Positions 63,028 through 64,000 of a stretch of 64,000 bases of DNA are shown here, one piece after another. Below the pieces are notes generated by a model. The model was not told the origin of the DNA and did not search any database. It saw only the letters and a program-made list of their open reading frames with translations. Location: contig CP030886.1 of NCBI GenBank assembly GCA_006969745.1, positions 3,755,234 to 3,819,233 on the forward strand. The letters run 5' to 3'. Within the stretch, counting starts at the first letter, position 1. The number at the start of each line of letters is the position of its first letter. A program made the translations under genes and the position numbers. The stretch comes from Cytophagaceae bacterium. Lineage in GTDB: Bacteria; Bacteroidota; Bacteroidia; Cytophagales; Cyclobacteriaceae.

Positions 63028-63156
63028 TAAGCCACGTGTTTAGAAAAACCGGCAAGCGTCCGTCTTAGTGCCGGGCAGATAAGCGGGATATTTAGCAGAC
63101 CTTTGGCATATGAACTAAATAAGGCCATGCGCGATATTGGATATTGGCAGGCCGTT

Positions 63157-64000
63157 CTATTTCATTCCAGCGAATCTGATCCCCGTTAAATCTGCCATGT
63201 CCTTTTTCCAGGTAGTTATGTCATTTTGATTGAATTGATTCACATGGTTGTGTCCGCATGCTCGTGCCATCACTTTCATTAGTTCTGTTGAGGCTGAAAA
63301 GAAGTTGTAAAGTTGCTGAGCTGATTTTTCAACATTTATCAATTTTCGCAACTCGGGTTTCTGGGTGGCAACTCCTGCTGGGCAGTTATTGGTGTTGCAC
63401 ATACGAGCAGCCACACATCCTATTGATTGTAGGGCAGAATTAGATACCGCGATTCCGTCTGCTCCAAGTGCCATTGCTTTAATGAAATCATCGGGAACAC
63501 GAATTCCTCCTGTTATAATTAGGGTCACTTCTGATCGACCTACTTTATCTAAGTAATGTCTAGCCCGAGCCAGTGCAGGAATGGTGGGAACTGAAATGTT
63601 GTTTCTGAAGATCAAAGGCGCGGCTCCCGTACCGCCTCCACGACCATCCAATATAATGTAGTCAGCACTAGCGTCCAGCGCGAACTGGATATCCTCTTCA
63701 ATGTGATTGGCAGAGAGCTTGAAGCCGATAGGAATGCCTCCCGTGATATCACGTACTTTATCCGCAAAATTTTTATAATCTTCGGTAGTATGGAGATCAT
63801 CAAAAGTTGGTGGTGATACTGCCGGAGTGCCTTCTTTGAGATTACGGACTTGAGCTATTTTACCTACTACCTTGTTGCCAGATAAGTGACCTCCTGTTCC
63901 GGTTTTTGCGCCTTGACCTCCTTTAAAATGAAATGCCTGTACCTTTTTCAGTTTATCCCATTCAAATCCGAATTTAGCAGAGGCAAGCTCATAGAAGTAC
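63157..64000 (-). CDS. FMN-binding glutamate-synthase-domain protein, N-terminus beyond window
   Basis: The frame is open from the stop at 63157 to the window end, so the gene continues to the right. Visible parts in protein order are 'FKGGQGAKTGTGGHLSGNKV' (FMN-site loop), 'GGIPIGFKLSANHIEEDI', DGRGGGTGAAP, 'ITGGIRVPDDFIKAMALGADGIAVSN' and a [3Fe-4S]-type cluster CVAARMCNTNNCP. These are the hallmarks of the glutamate-synthase large-subunit central domain. The short remainder after the cluster (about 60 residues, ending at 63157) lacks the GltB beta-helix domain, so it is probably a stand-alone FMN-binding glutamate-synthase-like enzyme, not full GltB. Confidence 0.9.
   Translation of the reverse strand, partial: YFYELASAKFGFEWDKLKKVQAFHFKGGQGAKTGTGGHLSGNKVVGKIAQVRNLKEGTPAVSPPTFDDLHTTEDYKNFADKVRDITGGIPIGFKLSANHIEEDIQFALDASADYIILDGRGGGTGAAPLIFRNNISVPTIPALARARHYLDKVGRSEVTLIITGGIRVPDDFIKAMALGADGIAVSNSALQSIGCVAARMCNTNNCPAGVATQKPELRKLINVEKSAQQLYNFFSASTELMKVMARACGHNHVNQFNQNDITTWKKDMADLTGIRFAGMK

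Larger units (their letters stand above)
62695..63156. other. 462-base gap filled by dispersed repeats
   Basis: No credible coding frame. It holds three palindromic repeats (62827-62874, 62921-62948, 62980-63027) and an AGTGATTAGT-type stretch near 62800-62830. The rest shows nothing I can name. It lies upstream of the DUF2200 gene and downstream of the glutamate-synthase-domain gene. Confidence 0.7.

Noticed and set aside
62700..63150. Possible insertion sequence remnant in the repeat-rich gap
   Set aside because: No transposase-like frame and no long terminal inverted repeats; only short palindromes.

Overview
The window looks like chromosomal DNA of a Bacteroidota bacterium, most likely a marine or soil Cytophagales relative. 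This is inferred from moderately AT-rich DNA, starts with little or no Shine-Dalgarno signal, occasional TTG/GTG starts, many Bacteroidota-type families (7TM-AraC, DUF2911, DUF3127, DUF5777, SprB-like repeats, a TonB receptor with an N-terminal carboxypeptidase-regulatory-like domain) and TAnnTTTG-like promoter elements. I see no phage, insertion sequence, CRISPR array or rRNA. A partial tRNA-Gln sits at the left edge and a partial glutamate-synthase-domain gene at the right edge.

Layout. 0.2-13.3 kb: AraC-type regulators mixed with small secreted proteins and lipoproteins (a HExxH protein, dienelactone hydrolase, NTF2-like, beta-propeller, S41 peptidase, beta-lactamase-fold hydrolase, alpha/beta hydrolase). 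An exact 18-base motif occurs in two intergenic regions here. 13.3-18.4 kb (minus strand): purL and a hydrolase-TlpA-like pair. 18.4-25.3 kb: a TetR-TolC-HlyD-RND efflux operon with a clear inverted-repeat operator and an intrinsic terminator. 25.3-28.0 kb: a membrane metallophosphoesterase and a YihY/BrkB protein.

28.0-35.8 kb is the most unusual region. It holds a SiaB-like kinase, a SiaC-like (DUF1987) phosphoprotein with the Thr-68 equivalent, a coiled-coil membrane protein and a DUF4442 protein in one operon. A sensor histidine kinase, a response regulator fused to a degenerate PP2C domain and a 79-aa orphan are transcribed divergently, and an active-looking membrane SpoIIE/PP2C phosphatase (SiaA-like) converges on them. 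No diguanylate cyclase (the SiaD output in Pseudomonas) is present. I read this as a partner-switch module wired to a two-component system, with an unknown output.

36-42.4 kb: small DUF proteins, an OB-fold DUF3127 protein with an SSB-like acidic tail, then two tandem SprB-repeat lipoproteins with CX4CH cytochrome-like tails followed by YceI, a DUF5777 barrel and another barrel protein. 42.4-49.5 kb: TonB receptor, YheT-like hydrolase, lipoproteins, a beta-helix lipoprotein. 49.5-55.9 kb: a 7TM histidine kinase with a LytTR regulator, a second YheT-like hydrolase, MsrB, DinB, GNAT and L-2-hydroxyglutarate oxidase. 56-59.7 kb: a hybrid kinase, a stand-alone HPt protein and a truncated HPt paralogue that carries a near-copy of the hybrid-kinase promoter region. 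59.8-63.2 kb: a hypothetical gene, a class III nucleotide cyclase, two further small genes and a set of dispersed palindromic repeats, one of which supplies the 3' end of a coding region.
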